From: Guillardia theta CCMP2712
Taxonomy: Eukaryota > Cryptophyceae > Pyrenomonadales > Geminigeraceae
Assembly: GCF_000315625.1 (NCBI RefSeq)
Contig: NW_005434673.1
Location: forward strand, 763,023-827,022
DNA length: 64,000 bases
Direction: 5' to 3'
Shown: positions 22,628 through 33,780 of the stretch, one piece after another
How positions within the stretch are numbered: the first letter of the stretch is position 1
Layout of the letters: the number at the start of each line of letters is the position of its first letter
Program-made: the position numbers and the translations under genes
Notes under the pieces: generated by a model
Told to the model about the DNA's origin: nothing
The model's database searches: none
What the model saw: the letters and a program-made list of their open reading frames with translations, nothing else

Positions 22628-24003
22628 ATGGGCAAGGTAGGAGGATGACCCCTGCAGCACCTCCTCGATTCCTCTCACTCGTCCTCCCCTTCTCATCATT
22701 CTGATCCATCAGTATCAGTATCAGTATCTTTCCTCTTCTCTTCCATTCTCATTCGTTTTCTTCTCATCTCTCTTATTTTTCAATTCATATCATAACACGT
22801 CCTCTCCCTCGCTCATCTCTTCTTCCCCTCTCTCCATCCATTCATCTCTGTTTTCATATTGCTTGATTGAATCAAAAAATATTCTCTCTCTGTCTCTGTG
22901 CCTGCTGTGTTTATGTTATTTCTTCATGGTGGTGTGTAGATCAATCGATGGGACAACATGACTTCTTCAGGATGTGTTCCTCAAAGCTTTGCCCCTCTGA
23001 TTTCCCACTCTTTCCCAACAACTACATGTCTCATGTGCTACTTTTCTTTCTCTCCACGGTCAATATCGGCTCGAGCTATCCAGCATATCAACATCCTCCT
23101 CGTCTTTGTCTCTCTGACTTGATGTCCAGATCCACACACTCGTCCTGATTCGCCACGGTGAGAGCCAGTGGAACATCGAGAACCGTTTTACCGGATGGGT
23201 CGACGTCCCTCTCGCTCCCTCGGGAGTCGCGGAGTCCCACAGGGCGGCGCAGTCCATCAAGGAGGAGGGGCTCGAGTTCGACCTGGTCTACACCTCCACC
23301 CTGAAGCGTGCCATCAAGACCGCATGGAACATCCTCGAGGACCTCGACATTATGCACACCCCCGTGCACCATGACTGGCGCCTCAACGAGAGAATGTACG
23401 GTGCTCTGCAGGGGCTCGACAAGACCGAGACCGTGGAGAAGCACGGGATGGATCAGGTAGAGCAGCTCCATCCTCCTCCTCTATCGCCTGACATGGGGGA
23501 CCCAGGTTCTCATCTGGCGCAGATCCTACGCTACTCCTCCTCCTCCCATGCCTGCTGATCACGAGTTCCATCCTCGCAAGGAGAAGAAGTACGACTTCCT
23601 GTCCGATGCAGAGCTGCCGGTCACGGAGTCTCTCGCTTGCGTCGTGAAGCGCTTCATGCCTTTGTGGAACGACACGCTGATGCCGATCATTAAGTCTGGC
23701 AAGAAGCTCCTGATCTCTGCCCACGGCAACACCCTCAGAGCCCTTGTCAAGCATCTCGACAACATCCCTGAGGTGAAACTTGCACATCACATCTCACTCT
23801 TCTCGTCGTCGTATCTTGCGTCGTTGTCTTCTTTGTCCTCTTGCCCTCTGACATGCTGTGCCAGGATGTGATCGCAAACTTGAACATTCCGACCTCTGTA
23901 CCTCTCGTCTACCACCTCGAGGAGACTGATGATGGAGATCTCAAGCCCGTCAAGGTCTGCAGCTCCTGCTCCTGCTCCTGCTCCAGCTCCAGCTCCTGCT
24001 CCA

Positions 24004-24044
<41 letters not shown>

Positions 24045-24226
24045 AGCTCCAGCTCCTGCACTCCATCTCTTCTTCCTCTCTTCCTTTCTTCCTTTCTACT
24101 TTTCCATGTCTCACGTGGGGACAGATCGAGGGAGCTTTCGCTCCTATGTCGGGCAAGTACCTCGGAGACCAGGAGGCGATCAAGGCCGCTATCGCTGGAG
24201 TTGCGAATCAGGCGGGCAAGAAGTAG
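22628..24226 (+). CDS. 2,3-bisphosphoglycerate-dependent phosphoglycerate mutase
   Basis: Glycolytic and gluconeogenic enzyme interconverting 3- and 2-phosphoglycerate. Exons 22628-22636, 23130-23456, 23506-23772, 23865-23954 and 24125-24226 join in frame, about 264 residues. The 9-nt first coding exon encodes only MGK, in context GCACCATGG, and fuses in phase to [22 protein letters not shown] carries the phosphohistidine; [44 protein letters not shown] and [17 protein letters not shown] (second catalytic His) are all family-typical of dPGM. The C-terminus [15 protein letters not shown] also fits. No presequence, so probably cytosolic. An alternative start upstream of 23130 was considered, but the MGK exon is the best supported. 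Confidence 0.9.
23960..24060. repeat. GCTCCT/GCTCCA hexanucleotide tract in a PGM intron
   Basis: Imperfect tandem copies of GCTCCT and GCTCCA at the 5' end of the last PGM intron, directly after the donor GTCTGCAG. Confidence 0.9.
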
Positions 24227-24408
24227 AGGAGCGAACGATCGTCTCCTTGCCCACGTGGAAAGTTTTCTCTCAGAAAGTTTTCTGTGTTTCTCTTTTTTCT
24301 TCTTATTCAATCACGATCAATCAACTCGCGTCCCCCGACTTCCTTCCCGCACCTCCACCCTCTAAGAAAGTTTCTCCTGCTCCAACCGAACATGCCCGTT
24401 GGTGACGG

Positions 24409-25149
24409 TCAGGGCACAAGGTAGTTGCTGCCTGTTAGGAACCCGTTGCGGACTCTCTCCTCAACGATGGTCTCTGTGAATGTGCTCCTCCGTGTTCCGA
24501 TGAACACAACCCCCTTGCCCATCACGTTAGTCTCCTCCTCCCCCATCCCCCCCCCTCCTCCTCGTCCTCTCCTTCCTTCTCCGTTCGTACCTTGGCGCAA
24601 ACCAGCTGCTCCAAGATGGCATTCAAGATCGAGTCCTCCCGCTCCCCGGCGGTTTCCTGCTCCTGCTTTCTCTTACTGGCATGCTGCAGACTCTCATGTC
24701 TCACCTCCTCCTCTCCCGTCGCCACCAGCTCTGGCGCCTCCTCTTCGATCAGCCGCCTCGTCACGGAGCGCATCCTACTTGTCTGTCAGCTCCCATACAG
24801 CTGATGATCTCCTCACCCATCTCCGAAGTCCAGCAGCGGGAGCTTCTCTGCAACCAGCTCCCGCTGCTCCTCCGTGGCATCGGAAGCGAGGAACAAGCCG
24901 CTGAGCCGGAGGGTCAAGGAGAAGCTGAAGGAAGGAGGGGAAGGCGCGCACCGCACGAGACCTCTTCCCTCCTGTGCTTGGCTGTGGAATGCTGCGGGGG
25001 ATGTCAGAGAAGGGGAGCGGCAGGAGCAACATTCACAGATATTCTCCTCCTCCATCACAAGAGTGACGGCAGTGACGAGAGCCTACGACTAGGGTGACGA
25101 CAAGAATGTGGAGATTACAACAGAGGCAGGACGAACAACAGGAGTAGGT

Positions 25150-25245
<96 letters not shown>

Positions 25246-27256
25246 ACAGGAGGAAAACCTCGGGTGAGAGTGGGAAAGACCAATCGCCTGTCCTCCAGTG
25301 CGCGCAAATGAAATCCTTGCTTTCGTCGTTGTCGATCACATGCTGCTGTGCTGGAGGTGTTCCCCTCATCCTCCTGCGCAGGCGCTCTGCCTGGAGGAAA
25401 TCGTCAGGAAGGCGATCATCGGGCCCCGGGGAGCGACACCGTCAGTTCCAGCTTGTTTGAGTAGCGAACGTGAGCAAGGAGAAGAAGAAAGTCCTCCGGG
25501 ATGAAGGAAGTCGGAAGCTTGTTCCAAGTTACAAGTCGAGAGCAGACGAAAGATGACGACGCGAGGAGATGAGAACGAAAGAGGAAGGAGGGAGGAGGGA
25601 AGGGAAGGAGAGGAGGAGAGAGGGATCGGTGCACAAGTGGAGGAGGGAAGGAGAGGAGGAGAGAGGAGGAGGAGAGGAGAGAAGGGGAGGAGAGGAGAAG
25701 GACATGGGGGGAGGGGGAAGGGCAGGCTCAGGTTTTACCTTTGAGGCGTTTGTGAGCGTTTCTCTTGAGACCTGACAGTCGTCTGTACAAGTTTTCTGAC
25801 ATTCTCTCCTGCATGAGGAGTCGCACCAGCCATTTTGCCTGCGAGGCGATGAGAGGACGACCACGGGAGGGTCTGAAATTTCACTTGACGATTGGGTTGA
25901 ACTCTGCGGAGTGGCAACTGGGAGAGAACGCGGGAAGAAAAGTCAGAGATGAAGATGAAGTTGGAGATGAAGAAGAAAATGAAGATGATTGTGGAGATGG
26001 AGTTGGAGTTCTCACCGTGAGATGCAGGAGCTACACCTCGCCTGAAGTGCCCGAGAACGCTGCCATGAGGACAAGAAAGATTAGGACAAGAAAGTCGTCA
26101 AGGCTTTTCTGCTACCTCGTTCCCGTCAAAGATCGCCCTCACCCTCCCGACTTCCACCAGACGGAAGCTCGTGTCGATCCAAACGATCTTCCAGCAACAG
26201 TGAGGGCACGACCACGTTCGGCCCACAGCACAATCAGACTAACCTCTTCGCTGTTGTCTCCGAACCTCGACGTCAAGTCGGCAGGAGCGATCGGCTCCAG
26301 GTTCTTGAAATCTTCAGGGCCCTGCAGATTTGTAATGCTCCCATCCCATCTGACCATCAGGCGTCACTCCCGCCTCTGCCTTCCCCCCCATCCCCCTCAC
26401 TCCGCGTCTTGTAGCCATGGGGGAGGGCGTTGGAAGCAAACACCTTTGCAATACTTGTGTCGATTAGGGAGAGATGAACCTCACTTTCCCGTCATCACCG
26501 TCCGAGCAGAAGGACGAGCTTCCATCCTCGAGAAGAACTTCTCGTAACTGCATCAAGTCATCGTCTCCAAGGACCCCCGCCAACCTTACGAGGTGATCGC
26601 AGCATAATCATTCATCACTGAGATGTTAAAGTAGAAGCCGAGGGGTCTGACACACGACATGCAAGGCCCGAAAGATGTCTGACAGCAAGATGTCACCCTC
26701 AACTCGACCTTACGTTCTCATGACAGGAAAAGGGTCATCGAAATGCTCTCCGAGGACTAGCGATCGGTTGAGGAGTCTGCGACAACACAGTGAGGAAGGG
26801 GTTGCGCCCGAAGATCACAACGATGAAGACCTTGCAGCTTCTAGAGCATACATGAGAGATTGTCGGCGATTAGACAAACCTAGCAGTTCAAATCGAACGT
26901 GGTCGGTGCATTCCAACATAAAAACCTCCAAAGTTAATGTCGACCACCAGGACCTTCCGAGGTTCATCTCCTCCGACACGACCGCTCTCCTGTTCTTGCT
27001 GATGTCTGTGTTTGCGATTCAACTTTCTCCTCCAGTCCGACAAGGCCTTGTGCCTCTCCTCCTCATCGGACGCTCCGATCGCTCCCCCTTCCGCCCGGGA
27101 TCCTTCCTCCCTGGATGGAGACAAGGAGGCAAGGGTAGGAACTGAGGACGGCACTTCTGAAGCCGAGCATGTGCTGAGCAGTGTGTCGGAGTCCGTGCAT
27201 GAGCTCAGGGTCGCTACGAGAAGGAGGAGGAGGAGGACTGCATGCGCTTCCTTCAT
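24409..27256 (-). CDS. O-fucosyltransferase-like protein with signal peptide
   Basis: Minus-strand gene from ATG 27256 to the stop at 24409. The N-terminus MKEAHAVLLLLLLVATLSSC is a clear signal peptide, followed by an acidic spacer. The strand KVLVVDINFGG splices onto LSNRRQSLMYALEAAR, giving the GGxxNxR...EyA..A motif that opens O-fucosyltransferase-type domains. Later exons give GPEDFKNLEPIAPADLTSRF, KWLVRLLMQERMSENLYRRL, NKLPTSFIPEDFLLLLAHVR and DESKDFICAHWRTGDW, the expected H-x-R-x-x-D-type nucleotide-sugar site. The end is AILEQLVCAKTNVMGKGVVF, then IGTRRSTFTETIVEERVRNG, like the family's final segment. Role: probable sugar transfer in the secretory pathway (family knowledge). Several internal exon borders (24,800-25,860) are unresolved; a GGAGCA tract fills one intron. 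Confidence 0.65.
25147..25246. repeat. GGAGCA hexanucleotide tract
   Basis: About sixteen near-perfect GGAGCA copies in an intron of the minus-strand O-fucosyltransferase-like gene. The same unit recurs at 18745-18797 and, as its reverse complement, at 23960-24060. Confidence 0.95.
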
Positions 27257-27523
27257 ACCGCCCCTGCCATGGCCAGACCGCCCGACAGCTCGTGAGTAAG
27301 GGGGGTAGAGGGTGGAGAGTTTGTATCTTGACTATAAAAGTACCGGGTACTTGCAAAGCATTTGGATTTAATTGACAGAGGTGGGTGAAATTTGAAGGGG
27401 TACTTGGACAGGACAAAATCAGCCGAATGGCAGGGAGGGAGGACAGAGGGAGGGAGGGAGCTACCCTAGCGCGCAGATCGAAGAGGAAGAGACCGACGGC
27501 AAGTGTCTGACAAGACAAGCAAG

Positions 27524-28939
27524 ATGGACACTGGTATGAAGGATGGGACTGAAAACCGTGCGAAAGCCATGCTTGACCTCATCCATGGACTTGCTAGCCC
27601 TCTGTTTTCTCCCACGCCTTCTAAGGAGAAGTCGGGTGCAGGCTCAACGCCTGTTCTTTCTTGTCAACTGCCTCTTTCTAGAGATTCGGAGACTACCCCA
27701 CCGTCTCCTGCTTTCTCCTACAAGCTCTCGAGGAATCACATTAACTCTCTGCTTGCCCGAGACATGGTGCACGCTTCCCCACGATCAAGAACGCCCAGGA
27801 AATCGAGCTCTCCGCAAGAGGGATACGCGTATGGAGGCTTGCACAGCAGCACTCGTCGGGCTGAGAGACCAGTCCCTGCTCGCCTGTTCGTGGCGAAACA
27901 AGGGGCTCGAGCCAGCCCATTCGAACCCGCAAGAACCCGAAAGGATCTGATCCAAACTGCCTCTCGCCCTCCTGCAAGCTCGCCAGCAGCCTCGAGGAGG
28001 CCGCAGGGTTCTGCAGAGAAGCACGTGGTTATCTGTTCCTCTGGACGAGAGAGCCAGGCGCAGACTTCTCGCACGTGCAATGACGTGGTAGAGGGTAATG
28101 AAGACAATCTAATTGCGACGAGGCCAGAGGAGCTGTCCAGCCTTCGAAATGATCTGCAGACCTTGAAGTGCCAACTGGAACAGCAACGTTCAGCTTACGG
28201 AGATGTACTTATCCAGCTGGAGAAGGAAACTGCAAGACGAGTTTCTCTTGAGAGGAGCTTGCATGAAGAACTGTTGAACTCAAGCCAACTGGAATGGAAA
28301 CTGCAGGCCGAGGCGTTGCTGAACAGCTCAATGCAAGAAAAGTCTCGTGGATACCATGATTGTAACATTATAGAGAAAGCGCACATCAGTGTGAGCGAAC
28401 AAATCGATGATCTAGAGCGATGCATCGAGTGCTTGGAAGACCAAATGAATCATTTCAACTTGCAACTCCACAGACAAAACAAACAAAGATCCAATGATGA
28501 TGAGGAAGATAGCATGAAGACCATGGATAGGAAATATGATTCGAGCAGTCGTGAAGTGCTCGTTCAACAGGTTAGTCCCTCCTCCGTATTCAGAGCTGAT
28601 TGATGACAACTGACTGCACAGGGAAGCCAATCCTCTTGCCCTATGAAGAGCATCAATCTCTCCCTCACAGATATGCTTCTGGAGCACCAATTGATGAGAC
28701 GTGAAGTCGACAGGATGGCACATGGCTCCCTGGACGAGTTCGAGGTGATGGTGAATCTCATGGAACGGATAACACTGGTTTATGGCATTCACCTTCGCCG
28801 ATTCCAACGAGCCTCAAGCAACGTCGATGAAATTTCCAAAGACCTAGAAGCTGCGGAACACGAAAATGCAAGGTTGCGAAACATGTTGAATTATATGCTC
28901 TGTAGGTTAGAAACCAGAGATTCCTCTTTGAAAAAGTAG
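27524..28939 (+). CDS. unrecognised coiled-coil protein
   Basis: Two exons, 27524-28570 and 28622-28939, joined by a 51-nt intron; 455 residues. ATG 27524 is the first Met; the frame is open somewhat further upstream. The first 200 residues are Ser/Pro/Arg-rich and probably disordered (PRSRTPRKSSSP), with many S/T-P sites. The rest is coiled coil: ELSSLRNDLQTLKCQLEQQR, LIQLEKETARRVSLERSL, SEQIDDLERCIECLEDQMN, and in exon 2 EISKDLEAAEHENARLRNML. The end is RLETRDSSLKK. Composition suggests a cytoskeletal or centrosome-type structural protein, but I do not recognise the family. Confidence 0.75.
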
Positions 28940-29035
28940 CGACGACAAGAATGGTCTACCTGGAATACTTTGAAGTACTGGATCAAAGAATCGATTTGTA
29001 GTCTTATTACAAACAAGAAGAGAAAGTTGTCGCTA

Positions 29036-29503
29036 CTAACGGTACCAGATGTTATCCCAATGATCACGAATCTGTCTTCCCTGTGGAAACGACTCGTCCG
29101 GGTATTGCGGCCTGGTTGGACTGAGGAAAAATTGATTGACAGTCTGATAGTGGTTCTGTGCCTCGTCCTGGTTCCGTCCGAAGATGGAGCCTATGGATGA
29201 CTCTGGCCATCTCGGAAACCTTGTTCGCTTTCCAGCCACGATGGGAGGAGCTCGCTTCCTTGATATAGAAGGCAGCCTCGACCTAGATTCATCGGATTCC
29301 TCCGCGTAACTCCCCTCACTGCGGATCGGCATGTTGCTGCTCCATCCGCTCTTCCCGTTTAATGAGATCACAGCTGGCTTTTCGCTAAATCTCTTGCTCC
29401 CTCGGATCCCAGGGCTCGCGTCTAAGAAGTCCTTGCGAGGTGATCGCAGACCTGGGGAGTGTAGAGCATGCATCACCTCAGCTATCCTTGGCTGAGCAAA
29501 CAT
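29036..29503 (-). CDS. small basic, Ser/Pro/Arg-rich protein, unrecognised
   Basis: Single-exon frame of 155 codons from ATG 29503 to the stop at 29036, convergent with the coiled-coil gene that ends 96 bp away. The sequence begins MFAQPRIAEVMHALHSPGL and contains SPRKDF, SRSRLPSISRKRAPP and GKRTRFPRWPESSIGSIFG. It is basic, probably disordered, with possible phosphorylation and nuclear-localisation sites. No domain is recognised. The frame extends upstream without Met, so a 5' exon is possible. Confidence 0.5.
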   Translation of the reverse strand: MFAQPRIAEVMHALHSPGLRSPRKDFLDASPGIRGSKRFSEKPAVISLNGKSGWSSNMPIRSEGSYAEESDESRSRLPSISRKRAPPIVAGKRTRFPRWPESSIGSIFGRNQDEAQNHYQTVNQFFLSPTRPQYPDESFPQGRQIRDHWDNIWYR

Positions 29504-30053
29504 GTCATGCAAGCAAACCCTCACAAAGATCACAAAGATGACACTGAACGCAACAAAATCAAAACAGAAGATTGGAAGTTTTGACCCACCCCCATGACCC
29601 ACCCCTCGAAGCCCACAGCGGCTACCCCCTTCATGGGGAGGGGTCCGAACGGAGGGTTTAAAGGGGGGTGGAGGGGTGGGGTAAAGTTCCAAAATGGAGG
29701 GTTGAAAGTTTGAAAGTTGATTTTGATTGGAAAATGATTGCAAAAGTATACGGTTACGACCGTTTCTGATACGTGTAACGGTACGAAACGGGGAGTTTTG
29801 ATTGGAAAATGATTATTGTTTCAAAAAGTTGATTGGAAAATGATTACTGCAAACTTTCGTTGATTGGAAAATGATTACTCCAAAAATTTGTTGATTGGAA
29901 ATTGATGATTGCCCCCCTAGGCCCGGAAACCGTCGGATCAGGTTGAGCCGCCCGGAGACAACGGTTACTGAGTTAGTCAAGTACGGTCCGCCGGGCCCGG
30001 GCCCGGATGCCGTTATGAAGCGTGGAGAAATTATGTAACCGTCGATTTAAACC
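29504..30053. promoter_or_regulatory. divergent intergenic region upstream of DAD1
   Basis: Holds five irregular copies of a 15-bp motif (29725-29910), several AACGG/CCGTT words (ACGGTTACGACCGTTTC, GTAACGGTACGAAACGGGG, CAACGGTTACTG, GTAACCGTC) and GC-rich island 3 (about 29935-30012). AACGG is the core bound by plant R1R2R3-Myb proteins at G2/M genes (MSA element). Its density next to a kinetochore gene is suggestive, not proven. Confidence 0.5.
29725..29910 (+). repeat. five copies of GATTGGAAAATGATT
   Basis: Exact copies begin at 29725, 29800, 29831 and 29862, with a variant copy at 29893 (GATTGGAAATTGATGATT). The last four are spaced exactly 31 bp apart, about three helical turns. The block lies between the 29036-29503 gene and DAD1. 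Confidence 0.9.
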
Positions 30054-30424
30054 ATGCAGGCGGAGGAGTTTGAGGAGGCGCGGGAAGCGATGCTGGCAGA
30101 GATAGCTGAGGTTCGTTGATGGATGGGAAGAGTTGTCTACCTTCAAGCTCCTTCTCCTCCTTCTCCTCCTTCTCCTCCACCACCACCATCCTACTGCTGT
30201 CCTACCTGTACTTCCTTGACTGGGGTTCCCTCTGATTGTCATACGTATTGGACATCTGGGTTGTTGTCTGTAAGACGATAATCGTGATGCAGGGTCTGGG
30301 AAATGTGGTGACAAACATGGGGTCGTTAAATAGAAATCTTGAGTCTATTGTTGAAGTGGGAGATGAGATTGGCAAGGTGTCTCAGGTTTGGTCGGATTTT
30401 CAGGGGAAGATGAATTCGAAGTAA
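30054..30424 (+). CDS. DAD1: DASH/Dam1 complex subunit DAD1
   Basis: Tiny kinetochore protein, 62 residues, from exons 30054-30110 and 30293-30424. The spliced protein begins MQAEEFEEAREAMLAEIAE and continues GLGNVVTNMGSLNRNLESIV, then EVGDEIGKVSQVWSDFQGKM. This matches the Dad1 core: an FxxxRxxxLxEI helix, LNxNLESIxxVGxEF, then a xxVxxLWxxF helix. In yeasts Dad1 is part of the ten-subunit DASH ring that couples kinetochores to microtubule plus ends. The family is short, so length agrees. Normal gene finders may miss it because the first exon is 57 nt. A DASH subunit in a non-fungal gene context is notable. Myb-like AACGG words upstream would fit cell-cycle control. Confidence 0.85.
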
Positions 30425-33400
30425 AGCATTGGGGTAATTCCTCAAATTTACCTTTCCTTCTTCCAGACTGTTGAAAGAAAGTTCTTTAAAGTATGTGAAT
30501 GAATCTCTTTTGTCTGTTTATTCTTTTTCGACGACATCAAGTCGAACTTTTCAGCTTCAGGCTGCTCATTGCTCGCAACAACATGGAGGGGCAGAAACGT
30601 TCTTGGCGGACCACTCAATCATGTCATCAGCACGCAATGCTCAGTATTCACTTCGACTGATATCTTCATCTGTGCAAGAGATGTCCAGTGTACGCGCTTC
30701 CTCATCTTGCTGAACTCATGTCCCACAACAGCAAGTCAAATGCACCGGTACCTACAACTCCCGCCTGCCGCCATGCCGACCACCACAGCTCAACGAGCTA
30801 TGTAGGGGTGATAGGATCTTCTGCAAGTGACTTGCTGTATCCGAGTGTACGGCAGATATCCTACCCTCCTGCCCATCGCTCCGGCTTCTCTTCAAAAATC
30901 ATTTCCCCTCCCCCTCTAATAAGCACGTCTCTCCCTACCCAATTCCCCTGCCCTCCTCCCTCCCTCCCTCCCCTCCCCGCTAGCCTCCGCCCCACTCGCT
31001 AGGTCCCCCCCGGTCGCTCGCAGGTTTCGGAGGGCATTGTCACCTGCCTCTAGCTTGCTTCCATCCCCTCCCGCTCCTGATGGCAGCACGTCGTCGGGCA
31101 GCGGCGCTGGCTGGGAGGAAGATGCAGGCAGTAAAAGATCGGGAGGCAGGAGCAGCAAAGCCTTGGTCTGACAGGAGACTCCTCATGTGCGAGCTGCATG
31201 GTGGCTTGGGGAACAGGTCTCGCTGTAGACTGTGTGCTGAGAGCTTGAGGGCATGACACTGGTGCCCAGGATTCAAGGGATCGTGTCATGTATTGTATGT
31301 TCTCAACCGCACGAACATTCTAGAGTGTGATGTGAAGTTGGTGCAGACTTTCGCCATCTTGACGAACAGAGCATTGGTGATGATCTTGTCACTTGAACTG
31401 CATGCAGGGCGACCTGAACTCTTGTAGCTTCTAGACTGGACCATCGAAACCAACGTGCTGAATGGGCTCATGCCCTGCCCGGTGCTGTGATGGGAGTCGA
31501 TGACATGTGGAGACTAAATCATCTCCGAAAGATCCACCAAGTCCTTGAGGTCCACCACATCAGCAACATCTCGCTATCCCAGGAACTCCTGCTTGATCGC
31601 ACGTTACGACGAGCTGACGTTTGGCAACAGGCTGACATGCTGGAGCTGCATAAGAAGAAGGGTAAGACCTGCGCTGGAGGGGATGGGAGGAAGGAACCGA
31701 CCAGGACGTGAAGTTCTTCCAGTCAAGGTGTTCTCAAGCGCCTTGATGGAAAAATCAGGTCGACTGTCCAACTGGGGAGATCTTTTGCTCTGCAGGTCAC
31801 ACCATTGCTTCCTTTCATGGTCGCTGCTCGTGACAAGCAGGGTTGTCAGAAACCTGTCTTACTACTTGTCTGGTGTTCCTCTCGTAATCTTGCCGGTCTT
31901 TGCGATTGCTCGCATGCAGGAAGCATCTCAAACGTGTTGTAGGCATGGAGATGGATGCCCGAGCTCATCGCCAATCAACAGTACCTTTTCAAGTCCTTGC
32001 GCCTGAGCTCAGCTTTTTCCTCCAGCCTTTCCCCACCATTGACTTCCGTTTTCGATGAGCATGTCAGAGTCGACATGAGCCAGCCAGGTCGCCCTGCCGG
32101 CATGTCTCTTGCCAGGTTCATCGGCTTGCAGGGACTCCCTATCCTTTCTTCCAGATCGCAGCTCCATATTTCGTGCGTCCCGCCGGTCACATCCAAGAGT
32201 GGGCCAAACGGATCAGCAGGTGATTGCAGTACCAGCATAGCTGCCAGCTCGATGACTCCCCGATCGCCTGCGACAGCTCCTGGCCGAAGGACATGAAAGT
32301 AGTTGGGATACACGGTGAGCAACAGGGCAGGACTAACTAGTCGCGTGCCTGATGCTCAGAGCTCAGTTCGTGCTGGGATCGAGAGCGACAGCCAGCGAGA
32401 GGTGGAGCATTTCTTCAGGTGCGTCTCCCCTGCCGCTCGCTCCCGGATCTTTTGAATGACAGTCATCGGGCCAGCCCTGCTGAACTGCACCCCACATGGG
32501 TACTCCTTTCCTCGAGACTGAGCCGCTCCCACTGACTGCAAACAGATCCATTGTGCGTATTCCGCGATGAACCATGAGACCACGATGTTCAGACGCGATT
32601 CGGTGAAAGGATTGACGGAGAAGGTATGTTCCCTGCGACCTGTGCACGCAAATGAGTGCAAGACGTCATTGCTATGCAGTCATGACGTTCAGATGTGCGT
32701 CTGAACTCAAATTACGGTAGGTCATATTCTTCCTTGCGTCAGATTCAATGGAAACCAAGATCAATATGCTAAGACAGGCACATTTAAGATTGTTTTGTTT
32801 GTATCTAATAGGATTCTCCACAACTATGCTCCAGATCGCGAAGGAGGAAGGGAAGGTGCCGTTGGACTTTGGTTCAATCATGTGATTTGTGATCTCACCC
32901 TCAAGGTGGTCAAGGCTATCAACGAGAAAGTTATCTTTCCATGTTGAGATGAAGCTTGTGAAAGAGCGCGGTTCATGTTTCATGCAGTGCTGAGCCGACG
33001 AGAGAGAAACAGATTGTTTGATGAAAGCCTGCTCGAAATGAAACATCAACATCAGCTAGAGTCCATGGATGTCAATCCAGTTAGAAATCTTTGAGTCCTT
33101 GTGATCGTCAATGATGCCTCATGCGGCCAGGTGGTGTTGGAGTTCAGCTCAGGGACGGCCGTCAGCTTCCTCGCTAAGGTGCCGCATGAAAGAAGAGGAC
33201 TTGCGTGACGCTGTTAGCAGGAGGTGGATAGGTATACATGTCAGTCAGTTCAGACTGCCATGCTGGACATGACTGTAAATTGCTTTCCTCTCAAGTCTGC
33301 TGGCCCTGAGCAGGGCCCTTCAGATCCTCTCCTTCTCGGACCTGTTGGTTGTTTCCCACTACTCGACCTTCACAGCATGGCCCGTGGCCTCCTCAAACGC

Positions 33401-33766
33401 CTCAGCTTTCTACGCGGTTTCCAGGTGAGGAAGCGAGCAGGCAGAGTTCGAAGGAGAGACTCTGGAGCTCAGGGACGGAGACTGTTTCCCGCTGGATTCG
33501 AAAGAACCGTTCTCCGAGTCAGGAGAGCTCTTTCGTGGCAACGCGGTAAGTCTGGTCTCAGAGCAGCAAGGCGGTCGGGGGCGATGACATGTACGTACAG
33601 GACTGTTACACAGACAAGTTTACCTACCAGGTGCTGCATGTGCCCCTCGTCTCCATGTCTCCTCACCCTTACCACTCAGAACTCCTGGTCAAGACCCCGA
33701 CAAGTTCACTCTCGCTCAGCGACACCCTGACCTCCCTCCTTCTCTTATTCTTTATGTGAAGTATGT
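30425..33766 (+). other. poorly resolved stretch with probable + strand exons
   Basis: I could not build one gene here. Exon-like pieces with plausible splice sites on the + strand are: GVDDMWRLNHLRKIHQVLEV to ADVWQQADMLELHKKK (31489-31662); HCAYSAMNHETTMFRRDSVK (about 32531-32608); HNYAPDREGGREGAVGLWFN continuing HVICDLTLK (about 32820-32905); VVLEFSSGTAVSFLAK (33132-33179); QAEFEGETLELRDGDCFPLD continuing SKEPFSESGELFRGNA (about 33440-33545); and SSKAVGGDDMYVQDCYTDKF (about 33559). They suggest at least one multi-exon gene ending near 33,740-33,766, convergent with the next gene. Minus-strand frames at 31975-32322 and 32672-33052 compete. No family is recognised. Confidence 0.35.
31080..31256 (+). 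CDS. possible 58-residue Cys/His peptide
   Basis: Single-exon frame from ATG 31080 to TGA 31254-31256. It is Arg/Ala-rich at first (MAARRRAAALAGRK) and ends in CELHGGLGNRSRCRLCAESL, a CxxH...CxxC arrangement that could bind one zinc. It may be an exon of the surrounding unresolved gene. Overlapping minus-strand frames exist, so support is weak. Confidence 0.25.
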   Translation: MAARRRAAALAGRKMQAVKDREAGAAKPWSDRRLLMCELHGGLGNRSRCRLCAESLRA

Positions 33767-33780
33767 GCATGCTAGGATCC

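Noticed and set aside
31975-33052. Minus-strand frames 31975-32322 and 32672-33052
   Set aside because: No recognisable motif or splice chain; + strand pieces in the same interval have better donor and acceptor sites. Kept only as a note because the interval is unresolved.
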